The position numbers and the translations under genes are program-made. A stretch of 6,174 nt of DNA from Bdellovibrionales bacterium. GTDB lineage: Bacteria > Bdellovibrionota > Bdellovibrionia > Bdellovibrionales > UBA840. Shown piece by piece: positions 1-5,450 of the stretch. The notes beneath the pieces were generated by a model. That model saw only the letters and a list, made by a program, of their open reading frames with translations. It was not told the origin of the DNA and searched no databases. The stretch spans positions 1 through 6,174 of the forward strand of contig JAGRAL010000413.1 of the NCBI GenBank assembly GCA_020434605.1, given 5' to 3'. Within the stretch, counting starts at the first letter, position 1, and every line of letters begins with the position of its first letter.

Positions 1-666
1 GAAATTAAACACTCTTTGTCATTTAAGAGATATGTAGAAATGTTTGCTCATGATTTAGGAATTGAATATACAGACTTGCAAAAAATTCTACCTGTTGTTG
101 AAAACAGTAAAGCCGAAAAGTGCATTGATCATTTGTGTAAATCAGGAAGCTATTCTTATTGGTGGCTTGCCATCATTGTTGAGCAAGAGTTTTTACACAT
201 GTTTAGAATTATGGAAAACTGCAAGGCCATTATGGATCCTCTATATTACGATCTTCATTTTAAACATTATGAAGAAGAAAGGCGTCACGCATCTTTTCCG
301 TATTTTGTACTAGAGCTTTTATTTGACCGCGACAACAGACTCTTATCAAAAGTTCATCAAAAAATGGACTTAGCCATCTGCCAATCCTTAATGGCAACAT
401 GGACTATTGGCTCTTTACATAAACTTGAAAATGCTAAGCATCTAAAAGACAAACATCCATTTTTTTATGATTTAGCAAAAATCATCGATACATATGGTAA
501 GAACTCCTGGATAGAAATCATATGGAAACTATTTACGCAAAGCCCGTACGTATCCAGCTTAATTCATCCGCGCAGTCACAAAGCTGTAGAGACTCTGGCA
601 GAACAAAAATCCGCGTTAATATTAAATTTTCCTTCCCTTAAAGAAGAAAAATTAACAACATATTAG
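1..666 (+). CDS. 5'-truncated protein with possible ferritin-like diiron motif; function unknown
   Basis: The frame is open from base 1, so the gene probably begins upstream; the first start codon inside the window is a TTG at 16, which is not convincing as a real start. At least 216 residues are visible, largely helical, with no signal peptide or membrane segment. Counting from the TTG, E58-x-x-H61 is followed by E87-E88-R-R-H91. The spacing E58-x28-E87-E88-x-x-H91 fits the E-x(28-37)-(D/E)-E-x-x-H pattern of AurF-type N-oxygenases and other ferritin-like diiron proteins. The second pair of ligands expected in such a fold is not obvious; H184, H188 and E192 are only weak candidates. The assignment is therefore tentative, and a non-metal helical protein is possible. 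The gene ends 1 nt before the alpha/beta hydrolase start and heads or joins the operon with it. Coding is secure; function is weak. Confidence 0.8.
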   Translation, partial: EIKHSLSFKRYVEMFAHDLGIEYTDLQKILPVVENSKAEKCIDHLCKSGSYSYWWLAIIVEQEFLHMFRIMENCKAIMDPLYYDLHFKHYEEERRHASFPYFVLELLFDRDNRLLSKVHQKMDLAICQSLMATWTIGSLHKLENAKHLKDKHPFFYDLAKIIDTYGKNSWIEIIWKLFTQSPYVSSLIHPRSHKAVETLAEQKSALILNFPSLKEEKLTTY

Positions 667-667
667 C

Positions 668-1438
668 ATGTTAAAATGTATCGATAACCAAAAACATGAG
701 ACGATACTTCTCATCCATGGCTTTCCTGAAGATGCTAGTATTTGGGACAACTATATATCGCCTTTATCCAAAAAATATAACCTTCTAATATTAAACTCTA
801 AAAATCCTCCCGAAGCAGAAAGTTTAACCTTAGAGCTACTAAAAAATTTGCGATCTTTAAAAAGCTCGGCTCTTCACATAGCTTGCCATGATATCGGTGG
901 TTACCTCGCCGTTGCTACCTATCCTTATCTACAAACTGAAGTAAAAAGCTTAATTTTTATATCAGCTAGCTTTCCACAATTATTAATACGACGATGCGCA
1001 AGCCCAAAACAATTACTAAAAAGTTGGTATAGTGTTTTTTTTCAAATTCCTATTTTATCTGATACGATCTGGAAAAAATATGCGTCAAATATTGTAAAGC
1101 GCCTATACCCTAACGACAAAGATCATTTGCAAAATTTAGAAAGGCACACTGCGTGGATAGCTTTATATAGGCAAGCCTTTGTTGATATCTTTAAAAAAAA
1201 GCAAGCTCCTATTACAGTACCTACCCTATTTATAGAGGCAACTGATGATTCATTTTTAGAAATTCATAGTAAAAATGATTTAGCTCATTTTTTTACAGAC
1301 ATTGAACAACGCGTGTTGCAAGGTGGACATTGGTTGGTAGTGGAAGAAAGTGAAAAAGTAATACATTTTATGGAATTATTTTTGGAGAAGATGAATGGAA
1401 AAAGAAAAACTTTTGAAAGCGCAAAACCTATCCTATAA
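668..1438 (+). CDS. epoxide-hydrolase-like alpha/beta hydrolase
   Basis: This 256-residue cytoplasmic alpha/beta hydrolase has the hallmarks of the epoxide hydrolase branch. The HGFPE oxyanion motif is at 17-21. The nucleophile elbow CHDIGG (73-78) carries aspartate D75 rather than serine. The cap has S-W-Y-S-V-F-F-Q-I-P around 119-128, so Y121 matches one epoxide-activating tyrosine of soluble epoxide hydrolases, and Y167 in ALYRQ matches the other. D193 or D194 is the probable charge-relay acid and H221 in GGHW the base. Family knowledge predicts a covalent ester on D75 followed by hydrolysis of an epoxide to a diol; a haloalkane dehalogenase is less likely given HGFPE and both tyrosines. 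The ATG lies 1 nt after the previous stop with only a weak upstream AAGAAG, so coupling to the upstream gene is likely. The last 44 nt overlap the next gene. The substrate is unknown. Confidence 0.88.
   Translation: MLKCIDNQKHETILLIHGFPEDASIWDNYISPLSKKYNLLILNSKNPPEAESLTLELLKNLRSLKSSALHIACHDIGGYLAVATYPYLQTEVKSLIFISASFPQLLIRRCASPKQLLKSWYSVFFQIPILSDTIWKKYASNIVKRLYPNDKDHLQNLERHTAWIALYRQAFVDIFKKKQAPITVPTLFIEATDDSFLEIHSKNDLAHFFTDIEQRVLQGGHWLVVEESEKVIHFMELFLEKMNGKRKTFESAKPIL
1384..1390 (+). promoter_or_regulatory. ribosome binding site of the M24 gene
   Basis: GGAGAAG lies inside the end of the alpha/beta hydrolase gene. Its GGAG is 7 nt before the ATG at 1395. This supports the start at 1395 and hence a true 44-nt overlap of two coding frames. 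Confidence 0.7.
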
Positions 1439-2165
1439 TTGCGCTGTTGAAATAGCCAAAGAAATTAGAGACGGATGGACCGAAAAACAAACAGCTAAGT
1501 TGATGGACACCTATCTAAAAGATCATGGCATCAAAACCTTTTTTCACACTTCTTTTGCATGGTTTGGTCCCAGAAGTGCTTTTTATGGAATCAAACATTA
1601 CTTAGATTTTCTACCTAAAAAACAAGTCTATCAAGACGGTGATGTTGTGATCTTAGATACCGCTCCTATTGTAGATGGCTATATAGGAGATATTGGCTTT
1701 ACATTTTCTAAAGTGCCAAACGAAGAACTTAAAAAAGCTCGTGAGTTTCTGGTAAAGATACGCACAATGATTCGAAGTTCTTTTTTAGAAAAAAAACCAA
1801 CCTCTATAGTATGGCAAGATGTTGATAAGATGATTGCGGAACACTCTTATACGAATTGCTACGAGAGATATCCTTTTTCAGTGCTTGGACACCGAGTAGG
1901 CAAGGCAAAAGCTCATAACTGGAATTCATTTGCATTTGGCTTTGGCATACAGGCCTATTTAACAACATTAGCTGGAGGGATCAAAGAGTCCTTACTTACA
2001 AAAAATCATGCCTCAAAGCCTGTGGGGGCCTGGGCGATTGAACCTCACATTGGTTTAAAAGATTTTGGTGCTAAGTTTGAAGAAATACTACTTGTCACAG
2101 AGGATTCTGTAGAATGGCTTACAGACGAAGTACCACACCTTAATCTTCCACAAGGACTATACTAA
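1395..2165 (+). CDS. M24-family (methionine aminopeptidase / Xaa-Pro dipeptidase fold) metalloprotein
   Basis: The 256-residue protein is essentially one 'pita-bread' catalytic domain; the N-terminal creatinase-type domain of Xaa-Pro peptidases is absent. All five dinuclear metal ligands can be placed by comparison with methionine aminopeptidase: D88 and D99 (separation 11, as in the family) in the stretch from LDTAP to GDIG, H166 in LGHRVG, E216 in IEPHIG and E229 in KFEEILLVT. The segment between H166 and E216 (50 residues) is longer than the 33 between the matching ligands of E. coli MetAP, suggesting an inserted loop (about 175-208). No signal peptide is present, so it should be cytoplasmic. 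Hydrolysis of an N-terminal residue or of an Xaa-Pro bond is the family default, but some M24-fold proteins act on non-peptide substrates such as creatine, and its place among small-molecule enzymes leaves that open. The start is fixed by GGAGAAG upstream. Confidence 0.88.
   Translation: MEKEKLLKAQNLSYNCAVEIAKEIRDGWTEKQTAKLMDTYLKDHGIKTFFHTSFAWFGPRSAFYGIKHYLDFLPKKQVYQDGDVVILDTAPIVDGYIGDIGFTFSKVPNEELKKAREFLVKIRTMIRSSFLEKKPTSIVWQDVDKMIAEHSYTNCYERYPFSVLGHRVGKAKAHNWNSFAFGFGIQAYLTTLAGGIKESLLTKNHASKPVGAWAIEPHIGLKDFGAKFEEILLVTEDSVEWLTDEVPHLNLPQGLY
2152..2156 (+). promoter_or_regulatory. ribosome binding site of the SDR gene
   Basis: AAGGA stands 8 nt before the ATG at 2165, inside the last codons of the M24 gene. 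Together with the TAATG stop/start overlap it supports this start and translational coupling. Confidence 0.65.
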
Positions 2166-2941
2166 TGAAGACTGTTTTTATCACTGGTGTCAGCTCTGGT
2201 ATTGGATTTGAACTTGCAACCGCGTATCTAAAAACACAAACTCACAATGTGATTGGCTGCGATCTGAGTCCATGCTCGATCGAACATCCAAATTTTACAT
2301 ATTATAAATTAGATGTTAGTGATTTAGACGCATACAAAAAAATAGTAGATAACATTACAAGACCAGACATTTGGATCAACAATGCCGGACTTGCAAAACT
2401 AGGCGGGATTGAAGCAATTCGTTTTGAGGATGCTGCGAAAGTCATTGATGTCAATTGCACTGCTGTTATTTACGGAACCCAGCTAGCTATTCAAAAAATG
2501 TCTTCACCTAGTCACGGACACATTGTAAACGTATCGTCCTTAAATGGACTGATACCTACTCCTTTTAATAGTGTCTATGCAGCCTCAAAGCACGCTGTCG
2601 TTGGTTTTACTCGCTCTATACAAGAAGAGTTAAAGCTACGTAAAAATCCAATCAGAGTAAGTTTGGTCTTACCCGGCTTTGTAAAAACTAAGATCATGGA
2701 GAGTCATCAAGATATACGATTTCCTAAATGGTTAGATTGGGCTGTCACATCCCCTACGCAGGCCGCCCTAGAAATTATTGATGGATTAAATAACAATCAG
2801 GCTGAAATAATTTGTGGCATGAACGGTAAAGCCATTAAAACTTTTTTTAAATACTTTCCTAAATCTACGGTCAACTCTGCTCGCCTACTTTTATCTAAAA
2901 ATTGGCGAGAGGCTGTTGGTTTGGATAAAATTGAACGCTAA
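2165..2941 (+). CDS. classical short-chain dehydrogenase/reductase (SDR)
   Basis: This 258-residue single-domain Rossmann-fold oxidoreductase is of usual length for classical SDRs. The cofactor motif TGVSSGIG is at 7-14. D33 at the end of the second beta strand favours NAD(H) over NADP(H). LDV with D50 and NNAG at 72-75 follow. The catalytic tetrad is N97, S125, Y138 and K142 (Y-A-A-S-K), with the family's 13-residue S-to-Y spacing. The post-catalytic LPGFVKTKI segment (about 169-177) is also typical. The substrate (an alcohol or carbonyl compound) cannot be read from the sequence. The start ATG shares one base with the upstream stop (TAATG), so it is the last gene of the four-gene operon. 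Its stop codon overlaps the end of the convergent VWA gene by 4 nt, with no clear terminator between them. The C-terminus (about 223-258) is basic and is not a membrane segment. Confidence 0.93.
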   Translation: MKTVFITGVSSGIGFELATAYLKTQTHNVIGCDLSPCSIEHPNFTYYKLDVSDLDAYKKIVDNITRPDIWINNAGLAKLGGIEAIRFEDAAKVIDVNCTAVIYGTQLAIQKMSSPSHGHIVNVSSLNGLIPTPFNSVYAASKHAVVGFTRSIQEELKLRKNPIRVSLVLPGFVKTKIMESHQDIRFPKWLDWAVTSPTQAALEIIDGLNNNQAEIICGMNGKAIKTFFKYFPKSTVNSARLLLSKNWREAVGLDKIER

Positions 2942-3993
2942 GGTTTTTGGTAAACCACTCGGATTTTGGTACCAGACACTGGCGGTCTAGAGAAAATCAA
3001 TTTATTGCCGTCAATTCTCCAGCTAATATTTGGTTGTACTGGATCTAGCTCGACAAGCACATCACCTGTTGGCGCTTCTTTTAATTCAAAGCTGTCCACC
3101 AACTCTCTTACTCGGTTACTAATTTCTTCTAATGTTTGGCTATAGTCTCTCTGACACAAGCTACCAGTTATCCCACCTGTAAGCGCTGATAAATCACTTA
3201 CATGAGTACCGTAATAAGCAGTTGTTCCTTCGTCACGCTTTTCGCGAAGACAGTTTGTGTCTCCCGGCTCTATGATGATACCGTACACCGACAAGCTCTT
3301 AGTTTGTCCCCAATGCTGTCTAAATGTATCGATAACTTCAACAGGTTTAGTAGCATCTCGTGGACCATCGCTTAATTCATCTTCGTCACTAATATAGATA
3401 ATTGCTAAATCAGTATCATCTCTAAAGAAACCTGCATTTACCGTCAAACTTTTATCCATCGCCATGATACTTGCCAGTAAACCTTGCTCATCTGATGAAG
3501 GACAAACAAACGAACAGTTAGATTCTTTTCTTTGGATAGTATTCGCAAAAATTTGGTGCGCGTTACCTGCATTTCCTCTTAATACTTTATTACCATTTGC
3601 ACCATCTAGATCTAAAAAGCTTCCTTTGATTCCATATGTACCATTACTTACATCTGTTGTGGTGAAAGCAATTTGCCAATCAACTCTACTCAGTGCAGAG
3701 ATAAATGAGTTAAAGCGTGAGCCTAACATTTTCTGCTCTTCATACATAGATGGTGAGTTATCCACCACAAATAAAATATCAACTTTTGAATTCGTTTCTT
3801 TTTGCTCAAAATTTTCTTCAACATAAGTTGCATCTGGGTCACAGTCTGTTTGACACAGATCTACTGGAGGAGGTTGTGGCACAACGTCGTCTATCTTGTT
3901 AAACGAAACGTCCTTTCCGCAACCTACTGCGAAGAAACTTAGAGCGATTAGTATCCCTGAAATTCTCATTTTGATATTTAGATGATTGATCAT
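2938..3993 (-). CDS. secreted lipoprotein with von Willebrand factor A domain
   Basis: The 351-residue protein begins with a lipoprotein signal: basic K8/R10, a hydrophobic core from about 11 to 21, and lipobox AVGC with C25 as the lipidated cysteine. A short proline/acidic linker (about 30-65) leads to a VWA domain from about 70 to 300. It opens with VDILFVVDNSPSM, giving the complete MIDAS D78-x-S80-x-S82, with T111-T113 and the acidic ISDEDE (201-206) as candidate second and third metal loops. Six further cysteines (47, 51, 160, 164, 248, 280) could form three disulfides, fitting an exported protein. The tail (308-351) looks like a small beta-rich domain. VWA domains bind protein ligands through a divalent cation; the partner is unknown. 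ATG 3993 has only a weak GAG nearby; the in-frame ATG at 3969 would also leave a usable signal peptide. The intrinsic terminator of the OmpA gene lies upstream, so a separate promoter is expected. Confidence 0.9.
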   Translation of the reverse strand: MINHLNIKMRISGILIALSFFAVGCGKDVSFNKIDDVVPQPPPVDLCQTDCDPDATYVEENFEQKETNSKVDILFVVDNSPSMYEEQKMLGSRFNSFISALSRVDWQIAFTTTDVSNGTYGIKGSFLDLDGANGNKVLRGNAGNAHQIFANTIQRKESNCSFVCPSSDEQGLLASIMAMDKSLTVNAGFFRDDTDLAIIYISDEDELSDGPRDATKPVEVIDTFRQHWGQTKSLSVYGIIIEPGDTNCLREKRDEGTTAYYGTHVSDLSALTGGITGSLCQRDYSQTLEEISNRVRELVDSFELKEAPTGDVLVELDPVQPNISWRIDGNKLIFSRPPVSGTKIRVVYQKP

Positions 3994-4129
3994 ATGCTCA
4001 TAGTAAGAGCAATACCTGTACCATATGCTGGTCTAGTTTTTTCGTAGCTAAGCTATGGATTGCACGTGAGAATAGAAAGAAAATTTTAAATGAATTTGTC
4101 TAGACTTTGAAACTGAAAAAAAACTAATC
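3994..4129 (-). promoter_or_regulatory. leader/promoter region of the VWA lipoprotein gene (no firm boxes)
   Basis: The stretch follows the OmpA terminator on the minus strand and precedes the VWA start, so a promoter is expected here. The only -10-like match I found, TAAAAT on the minus strand about 90 bases before the start, has a poor -35 partner (TTTCAA, 18 bp upstream). An 8-base direct repeat CATATGCT occurs at 3991-3998 and 4022-4029; the first copy covers the ATG. A short palindrome, TAGCT-A-AGCTA, lies at 4045-4055. No gene is seen. Confidence 0.3.
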
Positions 4130-4154
4130 AAAAAAGGCGGCTTTTGGCCGCCTT
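4130..4154 (-). terminator. rho-independent terminator of the OmpA-family lipoprotein gene
   Basis: An 8-bp perfect stem AAGGCGGC/GCCGCCTT (4134-4141 with 4147-4154) and a 5-base loop are followed on the minus strand by a run of six T (4135-4130). A further run of eight T (4123-4116) lies shortly after. It begins 6 nt after the TAA of the OmpA-family gene. A weaker T-rich tract on the other side could let it work on the plus strand, but no plus-strand gene ends here. Confidence 0.9.
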
Positions 4155-4160
4155 CGATTT

Positions 4161-4853
4161 TTACTTTTTACCTTCTGATAATTTCTTTAATTCGTCATAT
4201 CCTGGTAATGTTGATAAGTCAGGTACTACAACAATTTCGATTCTGCGGTTTTGAGCTCTACCTTGGCTGGTAGCGTTGTTAGCAATTGGCTTTGTATCTG
4301 CAAAACCAGCAGCACTGATTTTGTTTTTAGGCATACCGTTATCAATCATTAACTTAAGAACTGATAGGGCTCTAGCAGTTGCTAAGTCCCAGTTTGTATA
4401 GTTCTCAGATTTCATTGGGATATTATCTGTGTGTCCTTCGATCTGAAAGTCTCTTCCTTGGATAGAAGCAAATTCAGTTGCAACAGCCTTAATTGTTTCT
4501 ATACCTTTTTCAGAAAGTTGTGCTGAACCTGAAGGAAACAATATATCACTTCCAAGTGATACAACCATTTTACCATCAACAATCTTAACTTTTAAAGTTC
4601 CAGAATCGATTAACTGCTGAAACTTTGCCGTTAGCTCTTTGAATTCATTTAAACGCTTTTGCTCTTCAGCACGACGAGCAAGCATTTCGTTGTAAGCTTT
4701 TTTAACGTCATCTAGTGACGCTTTTAATTCAGTTTGTACGCGATTTAAACTGTCTATCTCGTTTTGTTTACTCATTAAATCTTTTTGGTATTTTGAGTTC
4801 GATACGCATGCACCTAATAATAGTACGCACAACGCTAATCCTAAACGCTTCAT
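4161..4853 (-). CDS. OmpA/MotB-domain peptidoglycan-binding lipoprotein
   Basis: The 230-residue protein starts MKRLGLALCV with lipobox LGAC (13-16), so C16 should be lipidated and the protein anchored in a membrane facing the periplasm. Residues about 20-82 are charged and heptad-like, probably a coiled coil. The OmpA C-terminal domain runs from about 88 to 211: DILFPSGSAQLS (103-114), IEGHTDNIP (138-146), NWDLATARA (154-162), GFADTKP (183-189) and NRRIEIVV (202-209). D143 and R161 match the residues of OmpA that hold the diaminopimelate of peptidoglycan. It thus resembles Pal-type tethers or a MotB periplasmic domain, but with a lipid anchor in place of the MotB membrane helix. The frame extends to an ATG at 4934, but the 4853 start is preferred: AAGGAG lies 5 nt before it and the lipoprotein signal begins there. 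It is closed by its own terminator. The role is probably envelope attachment; no specific gene name is supported. Confidence 0.93.
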   Translation of the reverse strand: MKRLGLALCVLLLGACVSNSKYQKDLMSKQNEIDSLNRVQTELKASLDDVKKAYNEMLARRAEEQKRLNEFKELTAKFQQLIDSGTLKVKIVDGKMVVSLGSDILFPSGSAQLSEKGIETIKAVATEFASIQGRDFQIEGHTDNIPMKSENYTNWDLATARALSVLKLMIDNGMPKNKISAAGFADTKPIANNATSQGRAQNRRIEIVVVPDLSTLPGYDELKKLSEGKK

Positions 4854-4858
4854 ATTAT

Positions 4859-4864
4859 CTCCTT
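4859..4864 (-). promoter_or_regulatory. strong ribosome binding site of the OmpA-family gene
   Basis: AAGGAG on the minus strand, 5 nt before the ATG at 4853. It decides the start against the longer in-frame ATG at 4934, whose product would put 27 polar residues before the signal peptide. Confidence 0.85.
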
Positions 4865-4953
4865 GATAGGTATATAGGAGAAAACGATTCTTTATTAGGG
4901 TCAAGGGATTCCCATCATTTTTTAAGCGCAGCACACCATTTAAGCATTAAAAA
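4865..4953 (-). promoter_or_regulatory. probable promoter region of the OmpA-family lipoprotein gene
   Basis: This gap between arfB and the OmpA-family gene contains, on the minus strand, TTGACC (4904-4899), a good -35 match, and TATATA (4876-4871), a good -10 match. They are 22 bp apart, too far for a standard sigma-70 pair, so I do not assign a promoter precisely. No clear terminator for the upstream arfB-like gene is visible, so read-through from it is possible. Confidence 0.3.
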
Positions 4954-5421
4954 TTAAGACTCTTCTATCTTCTTACTTCTCGCTTTTTTTATATCAGACC
5001 TGTGTCGCTTTGAAGTTAGGCGTTTTTGCTTTTGGCTATAACTTGGCTTAGTCGAAATTCTTTTTTTAGGAACTCTAAGACCTTCCTGCAATAAGAGATG
5101 TAATCTTTTAACAGCTAGCTTTTTGTTTTTTTCTTGCTCTCTAAAATCTTCAGCCCTAATCAAAATCTCACCATCTGCAGTTAACTTACTAGCCCATTTA
5201 AGAGCTAGTCTTTCTTTTTCAAAACTAGACAAAACAGAAGACTGCAACGGATACCAACGTAAAATCACTGCTGAATTGGTTTTATTTACGTTTTGCCCAC
5301 CTGGGCCACGACTTCTGGTATATTCAAATAGTAATTCGTACTCTGGGATTTCTTTCACTCTGTTAGGATAGCAGATCAGTCCATAAGGACAAACTTTAAT
5401 TGCTGTATTAATGAATTCCAC
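4954..5421 (-). CDS. arfB: ArfB (YaeJ)-like peptidyl-tRNA hydrolase / ribosome rescue factor
   Basis: The protein is a class-I release-factor domain without codon-recognition domains. It carries the GGQ motif in SRGPGGQNVNKTNSAV (37-52, GGQ at 41-43) and a long basic tail (about 118-152, many K and R). The stretch IPEYELLFEYTRSRGPGGQ aligns without gaps to E. coli ArfB from IPDGEL to GGQ. In that family the GGQ loop hydrolyses peptidyl-tRNA on stalled ribosomes, while the basic tail senses the empty mRNA channel; both parts are present here. The GTG at 5421 follows an in-frame TAA directly and lacks a good ribosome site. It gives 155 residues, about 15 more than E. coli ArfB before the conserved IP. 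GTG at 5358 would give 134 residues and leave room for a promoter, so the true start is uncertain. The OmpA-family gene follows on the same strand. Confidence 0.9.
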   Translation of the reverse strand: MEFINTAIKVCPYGLICYPNRVKEIPEYELLFEYTRSRGPGGQNVNKTNSAVILRWYPLQSSVLSSFEKERLALKWASKLTADGEILIRAEDFREQEKNKKLAVKRLHLLLQEGLRVPKKRISTKPSYSQKQKRLTSKRHRSDIKKARSKKIEES

Positions 5422-5428
5422 TTATATT
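5400..5428 (+). promoter_or_regulatory. possible promoter of the M14 carboxypeptidase gene
   Basis: TTGCTG (5400-5405), a 17-bp spacer and TATATT (5423-5428) match the sigma-70 layout; the -10 fits 5 of 6 positions, the -35 only 3 of 6. Initiation about 7 nt later would fall at the ATG at 5435, implying a very short or absent leader. No Shine-Dalgarno is seen before either candidate ATG, which fits that idea but does not prove it. Confidence 0.3.
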
Positions 5429-5450
5429 GATTGCATGAATGATTTTGAAG
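5421..5450 (-). promoter_or_regulatory. possible promoter of the arfB-like gene
   Basis: On the minus strand TATAAG (5426-5421) follows TTCAAA (5450-5445) with an 18-bp spacer; the matches are 5 of 6 and 4 of 6. The expected start of transcription lies after the GTG at 5421, so this promoter would require the shorter protein from 5358. The -10 overlaps the candidate plus-strand -10. Confidence 0.25.

Noticed and set aside
62..313. 83-codon plus-strand open frame inside the first gene
   Set aside because: It lies wholly within the longer frame with recognisable motifs, has no ribosome site and no family features.
3464..3826. 120-codon plus-strand open frame
   Set aside because: It is antisense to the VWA domain coding sequence, which has clear motifs and a lipobox; this frame has none.
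4045..4055. Short palindrome TAGCT-A-AGCTA
   Set aside because: It is too short, has no T-run and no partner site; chance is likely in AT-rich DNA.
4904..4912. Palindrome GGGATTCCC-like in the OmpA-family leader
   Set aside because: It is a 9-base element with no second copy and no known operator match.
4854..4934. N-terminal extension of the OmpA-family protein from ATG 4934
   Set aside because: It would bury the lipoprotein signal peptide 27 residues in and ignore the AAGGAG directly before ATG 4853.
4715..4957. 80-codon plus-strand open frame
   Set aside because: It is antisense to the OmpA-family N-terminus and its leader, with no support.
5123..5371. 82-codon plus-strand open frame
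   Set aside because: It is antisense to the arfB-like gene with its GGQ motif.
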